Source: Megalopta genalis (lineage: Eukaryota > Arthropoda > Insecta > Hymenoptera > Halictidae). Taken from it: a stretch of DNA of 64,000 nucleotides. The translations under genes were made by a program, and so were the position numbers. Position 1 is the first letter of the stretch. Each line of letters starts with the position of its first letter. Below, piece after piece: positions 23,319 to 35,640 of the stretch. The stretch is taken from assembly GCF_051020955.1 (NCBI RefSeq), contig NC_135027.1, forward strand, positions 3,100,001 to 3,164,000, written 5' to 3'. The notes below the pieces were generated by a model, which did no database searches, was not told the origin of the DNA, and worked only from the letters and a program-made list of their open reading frames with translations.

Positions 23319-24287
23319 TCAGTAACACCGGTTGCTATATCGTCTAATTTATCGACGAGCGATTTGTTATATTAACGCCGGGTTTACGGAACCCGTCAAA
23401 ATGACGGAACACTAATTTTTTAATTGACGATTATTCAGCTTGTAAAGATACATTTATGAGTTAATTATTCACTGTATACGTTACTCGCGGCATATGTTAT
23501 AATAATACTCGCGAAAAATCAGAATAAATGCCTTATTGTTATTTTTATGAACTAATATAAAACTGCTGCTTTTAGTGCTCCGCAAATCTATTGTTAAGCG
23601 AATTATTGAAGAGAATTACGGGATAAAATCAACTAGCTACGTCTGCGGACAAATTCACGACAAATAAGACTCGACAAATAATTGAAGAAATTTCTACAAT
23701 ATAAAGAGAAAAAATTGTAAAATCAACTGAAGATAAGGGATGATATTCAATTGATGATAGGGGAAGATAAATAGTTCATCCTGTTCCTGATCCTGTATTA
23801 AATACATTTCTAAAAATTAAAAGCAATAAATACGGAATTAATAATCAAAATCTTATATCAAGGTTACGTCAAGGTAATTCTGGTTTATGTCAAGGTTTAC
23901 TTCTTCACCAAGTCTCCGCATCAATTTCTTCGAAGGTACTATACTTCACCGAACGTCCACAAACCCAATGAATAAAACCAGGTCAATTATCATAATTGCT
24001 GCCAAAAAGTACGACCACCCAAAGACATCCTGCCATCTCGTCTCCGATCGAGTATCAATCGTGCCAAGCGTGCATCGTTAGTCTCTTAGGAGCACTCCGT
24101 GGTCGACCTTTCATCTCGCAGCTCCCAGTTGACTGTTACACTTGCAAACGAGTGTCGCCAGCTGCATCGGGTTCGACGGAGGTCCCGTCTACGAAGAACG
24201 TAGCGTCGATGGCAGAGTGGTTGCTCGCGAAAGTCGCGCGAGATTGAGACAAATACACCGTAGACGGTCCATCGAGTTAACGTTCCA

Positions 24288-24327
<40 letters not shown>

Positions 24328-26790
24328 GAATTTCACTTAGGTACCCGACTCTCCCGGGGGCGTTCGTACACCGTCGTTATTTATCGCTGAACGTCGCCGT
24401 CATTTTTCACGGGACGTATTACAAGCGTGCGGCGGCCTGTTCCCGGCCGAAACGCGCTCGGCTGTTCGCTTTCGAAAACGACTTTTTGAAAAATCAGTTC
24501 GAGGGTGTCCCGGCTCTCGGTTTAAGCGACGGGGAAGGGGCGTGGATTGATGGGGGGCGAGCCGTTGACCATCGATCCGTGCCGATACACGCGTTTCGCG
24601 GAGCGCGAACAACAACGAGAAAAACGAGAAAAAGCGCTGGGAGGGGGAGGGGGGAAACGAGACAAAAATGGACAGGAAGCGAGCCGACCGCTTCTCGGAT
24701 CGGCTAGGCTCGGCCGTGCGCGGCCGTGACCGGGATTTAATTAAAGGGACGACCAGGCTCGTTAGAGCAACAGGGATTCTTTCCTGATTCGCGCGCCATT
24801 CATTCCCCGCCGGAGTTCCCGCGTTCCGCCTTTCTCCGCCCCCGCCGCGTAATTAAATCCCGCTATTTGCATACCTTCCGCTTTCTCTCGTAACTTTGTT
24901 CCCAATTATTCGGTGCATCGTTTCGCGTAACGGACGTTCCTTGCTGACTCGGGGGCCACCAGGAAATCAAAAACCTGGGCCGACGCCTTCGAATTTCGTT
25001 AGCCAGATTGGAATTGTTCGTTTCACGGGACACTGGTCTGATTAGTTGACAAGAAATCGAGTTCTCCTGATCGAGGAGGTCGGGGTCTTTTCTTCGTCAG
25101 AAATCGTACGATTGCTTTGTTTAATTACTTTGTTTAACTAGTTGGGAAGAATGAAGGAGGAACGAAGTCATGAAAAAGATGTTTCTCCGTCGACCGCGAT
25201 GCTCTATTTTGCGAGCTGAAGCCCTGCCGCGGGTAATCGATCCGACTAATTACCAAGAAACAGCCGAGAACGCGCGGATCGTATATCCTTTTCATCGAAC
25301 CAGGCTGAATCGCTTTTGGAGATTCGCGGAGGCTTGTGCGGAAAATGGTAATCTGGGAACATTAATCATAAACGAAACTGTAGCTGCGTTGCTCGCCATA
25401 GAACCGCCGACAATTAAGTACGTTGGCCAGGAAGTTTTAGGTCAACGAAGCTGTCAAAACGTAGCTATTAGGCGAAGGAAACTAGGCTACGCCGAAAATT
25501 GCCTACACGAGATTCGGGGGTGAAACCGCCCGCTATGAATCGGCGGTCACGGAACCATCTTGGAGAGAGAGAGAGAGAGAGAGAGAAACCGGCGGAGATA
25601 AAAATTCGTCGCGAGACCGCGATAATAGTAAATCCTCGAGAAAACGTTGAAACTATTTTTATTTTAGTGTGGCGGCTACCTCCAGACCCGTCAGCAAATG
25701 GCTCCTCTTCCCGCTAGTAACCGATCCGCCTCAATTCCTATATATACAGAATTCGTCCTTCCTACCGATATCTCAACGTCTAAGGCAAGGGCCCGCTAGG
25801 ATAGCCTTACTGATGAGTCCTCCAGCGGGCCCCGGACGAAACGTCATTCCCTCTCCTTTTCTCACCCAAACATCCACACAACACTTCACTGCACCGCGAC
25901 TCGTCAAGAGACAAAGTCCGCGAACGAATAAAGAAGTTTTCCACCGCACACAAGTGTACAAGTAATTTCGAATCATCCTACCCAAATTCGAATCATCCTA
26001 CCCATCATTTCTCAGAGTGGACAATTTTCATTGGTAAGCGGTCTCTCGTCGTGCTACGTACGAAACGTATCTTTTCTCTCTAGACGCGTGCGAAATCGAC
26101 GGGGAATAATCTACGATGTCGAGCATGGTCGCGATTCGGAACGGATCCGGAAAAGATTTCGCTGTTTCCCCGGCTGTTCAATCTGCTCCGGACGAATCCG
26201 AACGAATCCCGGTTTTGAATCATTTCCGAAACGGATTAATCGTTGTCGCGGGACTGCCCTGTCTCGCGCCTCTTTCGGGAAATTGAACCTTGTCGCAGGT
26301 CCCTGCCGGCCCTGAGATCACTCTGTTACACCTGACAGCGGTTTTAATGGAGCCCTCGGGGCTATGGAGCTTACTCCATTCCGACAATTACTATCGGCGA
26401 TGCCGCCGCCGGTGTGTCCCCGTGTGGTTCCAATTAGGTTTACCGGCGAGATTGAGCAACTTCCTGGAAGAACCCGCGCATACGTTTATCCCGATCGGTC
26501 GGTTTTTCGACGAACGAATCAACGGAGCTAATCACCCAAATCAGAGCTTCGAATTTTTCGGTAATTCTGTCGTGAAGCTTCGACGAAAGCTTCGATGCTG
26601 CGATCTGGTATAATTAATAAACGGATCTTTACTGCGGATCTTTATTGAAATAAAAATTGTCTGAATCAATTGTAAAAACCGCAACTGAAGTAAACATGTA
26701 TTTCTGTTTTTAGCAATTTCAATAAATCAAGGAGAATGTAAGAATATTGAATTCTTCTAATGTCTTCATCGTTTGGTATTTCAATCAATT
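23319..26790. other. Inferred intron, no exon recognised
   Basis: AT-rich to about 23900, then GC-rich with the CT tract at 24291-24327 and a GA tract near 25564. An octamer-like TATTTGCAT at about 24863 beside TAATTAAA words could mark a homeodomain/POU-bound enhancer, but this is only suggestive. Confidence 0.45.
24291..24327. repeat. (CT)n microsatellite
   Basis: Pure CT run of 37 bp. A shorter (GA)n lies at about 25564-25586. Confidence 0.9.
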
Positions 26791-27007
26791 TTAACACTAA
26801 ACCTACCAAGCAGTAATACTAACTGGCATGTACTGCTTCACAAAAGTGAGAAGACCGAATTTATTTGGAATTTGCAAGGTTTTTATTATAAAACTTGCTC
26901 CAATAATATATAACTTATTCAAGCGTTTTCCACGAAAGAGTCTCGCAACTTTGCAGAATTGCAAAATAAGAAAGCGGCCACTTTGACCGCGGTAGGTTTA
27001 GTGTTAA
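26791..27007. mobile_element. TTAA-flanked MITE (CACTAAACCTACC ends)
   Basis: TTAACACTAAACCTACC at 26791-26807 is perfectly mirrored by GGTAGGTTTAGTGTTAA at 26991-27007, giving 13-bp inverted ends plus TTAA on each side. The element is 217 bp and AT-rich, with no reading frame. Target site and end structure suggest a piggyBac-derived non-autonomous element of a family distinct from the others here. Confidence 0.88.
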
Positions 27008-27704
27008 TATAAATTTACACAATCCGCAGCACAGTAATTATACTGCTTATCGTTGATTATAATAACATTACTAAAAGAAGACTACGTTCTGCATCACTTG
27101 GTACACTTTAATTCTACAAAGATGTTCGCAGTTTATTCATTACCAAATATTTGGAATGCTCCGGCAGGTTCATTTCGATAAATTATTTTATAATATTCAC
27201 GACTCGTACATTGTTCCGAGCATCAACGATTCACGAATTATTTGATAATACCCGCAACTGATGGTTATTACGATTGTTATTTGATCAAAACGTATTTAGA
27301 GTTTCTCTTTCGAGTATCGTTTCAATGTACAAATGTTTCGTGGATCGAGGTCGAAATATATTCGTTTCAACGTGGAAACGATTTTCACCACAACTTTCCC
27401 ATTGTGGACTTTCGCTTTAATGATTAGTTACTGTGTGCGCGGGGGTGAAATATATTGTATCGAGTGATCGGGTGCGTCGACCAAAGAGGGGCTTACCCGG
27501 CCAGTGTCATCCAGTGACCTATCTCCTCCAGCTTTGTTATATTAATAAATTAGCCCGTACCGCGATTTGATTCTTATACACATGCATCACCACAGAAGAA
27601 TACGTAATTGGTAGCGATCTCACATATCGGCAATAATAATTAAAGGTCAAATACGTTTAAATATTCGTGGAGTGATACCATTTCATTTGGCAAGGTCTCC
27701 AAAA
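27008..27704. other. AT-rich spacer between two TTAA-type MITEs
   Basis: Unique AT-rich DNA. The final 58 bp (27647-27704) is the first copy of a flank repeated at 28343-28400. Confidence 0.5.
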
Positions 27705-28071
27705 TTAACCCCTTAACGTGCACGCTCGAGTTAACTCGAGCGCACTAAACTGGCCAAACTGTGCACACCCGAGATAATTCGAGCGGCGTTGTACTTTATG
27801 TTGCTATAATTTTTCACACTCGAATGCAATCGAGAATTGAAAATAACAATGTGAAAGCAAAAAAAAACAAACGTTTTATTGATATTTATCATTTACATGG
27901 GATTGTAAGCTATAACACTTACTTATTCAAGTATAAAATATATCCTTTTTCTACTTATCACTTACAACTTATCTCTTCCTTGTGAGCCGCTTTCCGACAG
28001 CGTATTCATATTCAGATTCTGATTCGCTCATTTTTCAATATATATTTTACTAAAATATAATGTAAAATAAA

Positions 28072-28109
<38 letters not shown>

Positions 28110-28278
28110 GTAATATTCTGAAAATTAGAAATCATACCAATTGTATAAATATTTAATATTTTTGTATTTTCGTAATTTTCTTGCCAAGACAACGTTCTAA
28201 ATTTTGTTTTTTTACATTAAAAAAAATTGATTTTTTTTGGCCGGCCTTTTTCAAATAAACTGTGCATTAAGGGGTTAA
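27705..28278 (+). mobile_element. TTAA-flanked MITE (CCCCTTAA ends) with subterminal repeats
   Basis: TTAA 27705-27708 is followed by CCCCTTAACGTGCAC, and the right end GTGCATTAAGGGG is followed by TTAA 28275-28278. Inside the left end is the perfect 20-bp palindrome at 27723-27742 centred on GAGTTAACTC. A related unit begins 44 bp further on at 27761 and a weaker third one near 27814. The interior has an (AAT)n tract at 28073-28107. The flanking DNA contains an intact-looking empty version of the target at 28401-28404. Confidence 0.85.
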
Positions 28279-30027
28279 TCTGCGCGAGAAAAATATTTAA
28301 AATCGTAGATTCGTTATTCCGTTCAAAATTGAATTTCTCGAGTTAAACACGTTTAAATATTCATAGAATTATACCATTTTATTTGGCAAGGTCTGCAAAA
28401 TTAATCTGCGTAAATTCTCAAAAATTATCTATTGACCCAGAATCTACAAAAATGGTCTATTGGTGATCGAAACGATGATCGCTAATGCTCTGAGTCGATA
28501 AAAGAGAATACACTCTGTATCATCTCATTTAAATAAAATGATTTCGGCTACTGTTCACGACGCTTTTTCCCGGTGTACCAGCGAGGTCCGCAGCGCAACA
28601 CCACTAATTGTGGGCAGACATAATAAATTCACGACTGGCCGGTCACGCGAAGAATGCCGCATGGAGTCAAGGTTCCAGGGTCAGAGTCCAGGGGCTGAAT
28701 TCATGGTTGCCCTCGCCGATCGCGATGGCTTTTCCATCGGAAACCGTGGCCCGGTCGAATCGACGGGCAACAATGGGACGACAGGCCGCGGGATGATAAA
28801 CGAGCCGGCGGATCCGTCGAAACGGCGTTGCCGTTGGTGCACGGCCCGTTAAAAACGCCTGCATTTCCATCTGCTTTGCATTTCCGCGTTATGCACGGTG
28901 CAGGGCCGTGTAAATCACCGGGCACGCGAAAATAAAGCGGCCGCGAGAGTGACGAGGCTCTCTCCCGTTGACTCCGTTAGAACAAAAGGACACGGCGCGC
29001 CGGGCCGGTAACGAACGGTAAATTGCTTTTCGAGCCAGCGACGCGTTTAAGGATGACAGGCCGCGAGCGTCGCGGCGCCGCGACGCTTTTCTTCCTTCAG
29101 AGGAATTATTTTTCCACGCAGCGCCGCGGCCGTCTGAGCATTCTCTATCCTGCTGGCGGGCTGTTTTAATGAAATACGCGGCGCAGACCCGCGGGCCTCC
29201 GACCCGACCATAACCGTATTTCTCCGGCGACCTTCCGTAAACGGATCCTAGGACGCCTCGTCGCGAAAACACTTCAAAGGGCGGCGAATAAGAGCGCGGA
29301 ATGGGCGAGCCTGCGCGGGGAAGCTCGGGGGGGATACGGCCCATAGGGCGCGCAGAACCGAAGCTACCGTTCGTTGCCCGGCTATTCCGTCGCAACGACC
29401 GGCCGATTCCTCGGACAAGACGACATCTTTTACGTTAGACGGTCCAGCAAGTTCTCCGCTGGCCTGCCGCTTCGGAACGGCCGCGTATTTTATCGTTATT
29501 TGAACACATTCCTGCTTGCTCGGGCGGGCTACTCGCCCTCAGTTTTCCTCGCTCCTGGCATTATTTTCTGATAGTTCTGTTTGCTCTCCGCTTGTAATAC
29601 GTTGTTTGATGTCTGAAGAGTTTGCGGTTCACTCTCGGAAAACTGCTGCGTACGACGATTAGAGCTCTTCGTTTGGTCGAACATGCTTCTAACACTCCGA
29701 CGACACTAAGTTATTAATACGGTGAGGTAATTGTGTAGAATACTTAAATAAAAATACGAAATCTTTTACTTATGAATTTTTCTAAAATTTTGCAACAGTA
29801 TCATGATTTTTATTTCATATATTATATTATATATTTAATAATATTATTCAGATATTATATTTTTATTTAATATACCAACTTTTGGTATATTATGATAAAA
29901 TATGTATATGTATATATGGTTATTGTATTGGCGGGTATATTAAAAAATGCTACGGACTGCGAGGGGTTAGTAATATTCCTGACCTTATTTCGAAGGCTGA
30001 AAACTATTTTCAAAATTATTCAGACAA
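28279..30027. other. No gene recognised
   Basis: Contains the second flank copy with the empty TTAA site (28343-28410), then a GC-rich block 28560-29570 with many unrecognisable overlapping ORFs, then AT-rich DNA. Confidence 0.5.
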
Positions 30028-30299
30028 CTAACCCTCTGATCGCGGACGAGTTTTTATTATTGCGCAATAAAAATGGAATACAAAAGGAGGAATGCAAATT
30101 TTAAAAAAGCTAGAATTTTTAGTAATATCGTGTTACATTTTCCGCATACCGTATTATTATTATTATTATTATTATTTCAGCATATTGCATTTAAGAAGAA
30201 ATAATAAAAGATGCTTAAATGAAAAAAAAAATTTCAAGCCCTAAATTTTATAAAATATTCAGAACGCGAATTCCACGTTGCCCATGGTTAGAGGGTTAA
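30028..30299. mobile_element. Possible TTAA-type MITE, weak
   Basis: The left end reads CTAACCCTCTGATCGCGG (TTAA changed to CTAA) and the right end reads CCATGGTTAGAGGG followed by TTAA at 30296-30299. Nine bases of the ends pair exactly (AACCCTCT region). A (TTA)n tract lies at 30152-30176. The rest of the arms is too diverged to be sure. Confidence 0.4.
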
Positions 30300-33200
30300 A
30301 TATTACTCGCATGTGAAATGCGAATATTTAGCACATTAGCTCGAAATCCACCGTTTAGTTTTTTACCTACGGTTGTTTCGTTTTGGTACAGACCAATTTC
30401 CAGTGGCAATTTTAACCTCCGAAGAGTATTCTATAGATACAAACGCGGGTTCTGGCTCTTTTTTAAAAATGTTCCTCCCTAAATAGAAAAAGCCGCCGTC
30501 TCTCGTGTTCGAATGTTTTCAAATGCACGTTAAATAATTGTACATGGTCGCAATAAGCGGCGCTAATAAACGGTCCACTGGGTACGAATGAAAGTTTCGC
30601 AATTAAGTTTCAGAATTTTTGCCCCGTAGTTTTTGCTGCGCCTGGTACCGTGTTGCCTCGCGTGGACAAGTTTCTAACGAGTTTCACGGACCGAAAGCTT
30701 CGGCCAAAGGACGAACTCTTTCAGTTACTTGACACGGTACAGGTGGTATTTTCGGGAAAACGTAATTCGATTCTCCCTTAAAAGTGCCGAAAATTTAACG
30801 GTCCACGGATAATCCCGTTAGAAGGCCTCCGCAGTATCCGCAATGGTTCCCGACGTTGTGTCCAATGGAAAATCCTTTTTTGCATTGTTTGTGCAACGCA
30901 GAAGTTGGACAAAGACACGCGTCTTTGCTAAATATTTTAATAAATTGAAAACCATACAGCATCGACGATTTATAATGCGAAGTTATAACGAGTTATACTG
31001 AACGCAATTTCGAAATAATCTCACCCGTGTACATAAATAAATAAATAACATGGAGCAGATTCATCACAGCATAAAATAAATATACATAACCGACCATCTA
31101 TTTAAAAAAAAATTCTATAAAATACCCGGGGCAGGACTGGTAGCTACAGTATTAATTTCACCGCAAAGCTCGTCAAGGTAATTCCGACTGGCCGCGTAAT
31201 TCATCCCCGATACTTCATAAGGCGCTTACGAAGAACTCGAGTCAGCCCCCAATAATTTATCCACCGCCGTTGAGTCGATACTGACGCAAACTTTCCCGAC
31301 GGTGGTGTATCATGTCCTGGTATCAACGAAGTCGCGGCGGCGCGGCGCGTCGTTGCTGAGACAAAGGGGGTAAGAACATCGAACGAACCTAATACCCCAT
31401 CGAACTCGCTGTCGAAGCTATTAAGAAACACACCGGAGAGGATGGCCGGAAGTTTTCTGAAGGATAGCACGAGCTGCGGCCTCTCCGCGGGGGGCGCGCC
31501 GCTGAAAAGATTCCGGACTGCGAGCTTTGTTCTCTCTTCGTCTCTGTGCCGACGTCCAGAGGGTATGGCCGTCCCCCTCGGTTCCTCCGCAGGAGACACA
31601 GGTTTTTCCCGGAGAATATTTTTCCGGGCAGCTTTTGTCCAAGCGAACGGGTTATTAAAAGTTCAAGGAGTAGCTTGGGCGCGCGGTGGAACCTGTCCGC
31701 CGACGGACTTGCCTCCCTCGGAATCAATGACATCCTCCATTATATCGCGGCCTTTGATCCCACCGACAGCTACGATAAAGGGGGAACTGGGGCGAAGTCT
31801 GGGAACCTGGTTATCGCAATGCGGCAGCGAATAAAGCGCGACCAAATCGGGCCTGTATTAGCTAATTGAGCCGGACCCAGTGCTCGCTACCACGATTAAA
31901 CGTGCTTTGCCTAATTAGCGCGCGGATTAATGCAATCGCAGGCGAACGGAGAGCCCTTGTGAACTATCCGGACCAAGGACACTCTGCATGTGTTAACAAT
32001 GGTGTACTTTCTTGTTGGGATGGGGCGGACCGTTCCGACAGCGCGACGAATTCCGTTACTTCTTTGTCGGCGGAGTCTGCTTTTTAATTGGATCACGGCG
32101 GGACGGCTTTCATTGTGTTTTCGAAAGGGTGATTATGGGGGAGACGCAGTCCTGTTGCGTTCTTGGGGTACTATATTCCTTGATCTCTTTGTACTCTACG
32201 TTACTTATGTATGTACAGGGTGTCCACGCCAACACTGACCAACGTTTTCCTTGCAAATGGTAAAGATTAGAACAAGAAACAAAAGAGGAAAAAGTTATAC
32301 TGTTTTCTGCAAGCCACGGTGCCCGTAATTGTTCTTTTATCTGTATTGTTTTTTTTCTTTCTAGAAATCAAGGTAACCCTTCAATTTTTCAAAAGTTAAG
32401 AGAGAGAAGCTTTCTTCTCTCAAGCCTTGAAGAATTTAATAAAAATAAGTGTCACTCGTGTCCGCGAAGACGAAATGAAACTCCGCAGCAAAATTAATTT
32501 TTTTCTTTCCGCCGCTTTTAATATTTCTGCCCCCCCCCCCCCCTCCCGGGGGGTGAATTAGACTTGCGCCCACCATCCTTAATAAGATACCGCGTTACTC
32601 TCGTGCGTCAATTTCGTCAGAAATAAACAGCGAATTTGAATTGCAAAAGTTAACGAGCAAGCCGTTCTTGCGTATATCGAATTTTCCATCCCCTTCCATT
32701 CCCGAAGAAAATTCAAATCTGATCGGGACAACGTTATCGGCGTGCGAGACGGTAACTCTTTGTCTCGGCAATAAATATAAGATCGATATGAAATGCTATA
32801 ACGCTCTAATGAACGTTCCTGCCGCGGAAACGTCTACAGCCCATAAAGTTTCGCGTTCCTCCGGCGGTATATAAATGGCGAAGTAATTGGTGGTTGGTCG
32901 GTTTGCGAAAGAAATTGTACGGCAAGGGTTTGGGAAGCGAACGCTTCAACGTTACTGCCCGGTTTATCGTGGATGGAGCAAGGGCAATAAGGTCATGAAA
33001 CGCCCGAGCTACCCCACAGACGTACTCGGAATGATAGCCGTCTGCTTAAGATCCTAAGTAGCCGCTCAAGATTTCGTGGCCCCATAAATAGCGGGGGGGC
33101 TTTCACATCGTAAAATTCTCCACTTACATATTAACTACACGCCAAGCGCTCGTACAGTTGCAGATACATTCGTGTCGCCATTATTGCCGCAGCTGTAGCG

Positions 33201-33513
33201 AATATTCAGCTGGTCTCCTCAAAGTCACCGCGACGATTAACCTCACAGCTGTGAACGACGGGAATACTCGTCGCGAGGAAACGGCAATTTATACGTGTTA
33301 CGACGAACGTATTCGTTCTGCGATTTTAATTAAAACTCCCTGCGAAACGTATTCGCAAGACTGGCACATCTTTGAATAATCATCGAAGAACTTGCCGAGA
33401 GAAAAGAATCGAATATATATTCGAATCGAATAAAAATTGATCCAGATAAGAATAAATCCGCATAAGGTTATGAAAATTAATCGAATAAACAATTATTCGA
33501 GACATCTAGAACA
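30300..33513. other. No gene recognised
   Basis: AT-rich to about 31130, GC-rich 31200-32150, then the lone motif ACAGGGTGTCC at 32215-32225 (resembling the outer end of other elements) and a poly-C run at 32529. A stretch at 31858-31945 carries TAATTGAG, CTAATTAG and GGATTAA words of the kind seen in homeodomain-bound enhancers. Confidence 0.45.
32529..32542. repeat. Poly-C run
   Basis: About 14 C residues followed by T and CCCGGGGGG. A site prone to sequencing or assembly length error. Confidence 0.7.
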
Positions 33514-33856
33514 TTAACCCTTTACACTCGAAGCTATTTTAACTGTAGATATAAAATCATTATTCTCACTTATAGTATTTATTATATATTATACATTATA
33601 TGATAATATGATAATATGATTATATATCATTATATGATAATATGATTATATAATATATATTATTATATATTATACATTATTATAGTATTATAAAATGCGT
33701 TTTATGCATATGGAATTGACTCTTGGGACTCGCGCAACATTTACACCCTTAGGAATTTTTCAAATTTAAACTTTGTTAATATAAAAATTATCTTAAAACG
33801 TGATGTAAGAAATTTTAGTGGTGCCTCTTAGTCACCACTCGAGTGCGAAGGGTTAA
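33514..33856 (+). mobile_element. TTAA-flanked MITE, CCCTTTGCACTCGA family
   Basis: TTAACCCTTTACACTCGAAG opens the element and ACTCGAGTGCGAAGGG plus TTAA (33853-33856) closes it. The right end has the stem GTGGTG-CCTCTTAGT-CACCAC. The centre is an expanded run of TATATTATA palindromes (about 33570-33690). It is 343 bp with no reading frame. The right 105 bp aligns well with the copies ending at 19446 and 55343. Confidence 0.85.
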
Positions 33857-35209
33857 ATTGCAGGACAATCATCGATTCGATATTACTTGCTCGGTCACTG
33901 ATACATAAACAGCGGTTTTATCGCGTCTACGATCGAGCATGTCGGTGCAATTTCAAACAGTGGAAATTGAAAAAGAATTCACGGCTATCGATGTATTTTA
34001 CATACGAGTAAAATTCGCAGTGGTCTCGCGCACGTTCGTACGATCCCATTCGGCGATATTAAAAAAGAATGGCGGCGAACACGTGTCGCGAATCACCGGC
34101 CGCGGTACCGGAAAGAAAAGGAACGTTCGGCTGGAGCAGTTCGCGAACTTGGGAAATCGGCGATATCGGCGCTGAAAGGAGGACGCGTATTAATTATTCG
34201 AGACGCGATCGCTGGATGGGAACGAGTCGTTACGAGAGGGCTCGTTAATTGGATCCTCGTCGGGGAGGGAGAGGAGGAGCTAACGAGACAGTTGGAGAAG
34301 GTGGAGGGGGGCTGCTAGAGCTGCTTCGAAGAAGCTAATAAGGCTCGGCACCGTCGCGGGGAGGATCACCGAGGAGCTGCGTTACAAATGCCGCGATTAT
34401 GCCGCTCCGGCACACGACATTAGTCGGGGTGAATCGCCTCGGAATAAAATTACCGCGACTCCCGCGAATCCTCGCTGCTCCATTGCTCCCGAGGTTCAAC
34501 GTTTTGCTTCTAACTTGCTTTCGACGCCGCTTCCGGCGGTGCTTTGCCGTCGAGAACATCCTGGGCGTCGCTTTATCGGCAGCCGTTTGTCTAAAAAGGA
34601 TTTCTTTGAGTCCGGAGACCTCGCTTCGCAGACCTGCAGTTGCATCGAACCTTGTCGAGTTGAGTGTCGGAGTCGAGTCGAGCTGAAGTATCGGGTCGGC
34701 CCGTAAGTTCGTGCGGTTCTGATTTCGATTGTAATTTCCCGCATAATAATTATCCAACAGTCGTGTCTCTTGCGTTGTTCGATAGCTTTGCTTCTCATCC
34801 GTCGCGCGATTCTTTGCTTGTTCGTGTTTCGTTGATAACAAAGCGATTAATTTTTTGGAATCTATGAGGATAGCGAGTAAACAAGAATGAACATCTCCCC
34901 GACATGCATTACTGCCGACCCCGATAAGAAACTTCGACAACCACCACTTCATACATAATCAATCACGACAAAACAGTACCGACGACGAACATAACGTCGT
35001 GACCAGACTCGACGGAACACCAGCGTCCTTTAATATGTATCGTCGCAAGCGAGCGAAGCGGAGTTTACGAGCCCGCTAAATTCGGCCGACGAATTTGCAA
35101 TATTCGAGGAGACAACGACAGTGTTTGTGCTATGTTGCACCGGATTGGGAAATTTTAAGAAGACGCATTGGACGAGACTTTTTCAATCTCTTTCTCAGTC
35201 ACAGTACTC
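33857..35209. other. No gene recognised
   Basis: Mostly CpG-rich unique DNA. The 205-codon - strand ORF at 34335-34952 shows no domain and overlaps ORFs of similar quality on the other strand. Confidence 0.5.
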
Positions 35210-35640
35210 AGATCTGACATACGAATTTAATACAGCCGCATTCTATTTGTCTGAAACACTGTCCATCGAACAACTTAATTTTACCTGATGAATTTAAGAG
35301 AGCTCCATCCTGTTTGTTTGAAACACTGTCCATCGAACAACTTAATTTAACCTGACGAATTTAACAGAGCTCCATCCTGTTTGTCCGAAATACTGTCCAT
35401 CGTATCACTCGCTTCGTCTGACGAATTTACAACAATAAACTGCAGCTTGTTTGTCTGAAATACTGTCTGTCATACTGTTTAATTTTATCTGATAAGTTTA
35501 TAATAATACAGCTCCAACCTGTTGTCTGAAATACCATCTAGCGTACCACTTAAGTTTGCCCGACGAATTTATTTGGCTGTCTAAAATATTTTTGATCATG
35601 CTACTTACTTTTACCTTTTACCTGACATTCTTCGTGCGCA
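35210..35640 (+). repeat. Minisatellite, 67-70 bp x 5-6
   Basis: The block TGAAA(C/T)ACTGTCCATCG recurs with GTCC at 35261, 35328 and 35395 (67-bp spacing), then at about 35465 and 35534 in more diverged units (69-70 bp). Each unit also has a CTGA(T/C)GAATTTA block and an AGCTCCATCCTGTTTGT block. The outer units decay progressively. Confidence 0.85.

Noticed and set aside
34335..34952. 205-codon - strand ORF
   Set aside because: Overlapped by several + strand ORFs. Composition and lack of domains give no support.
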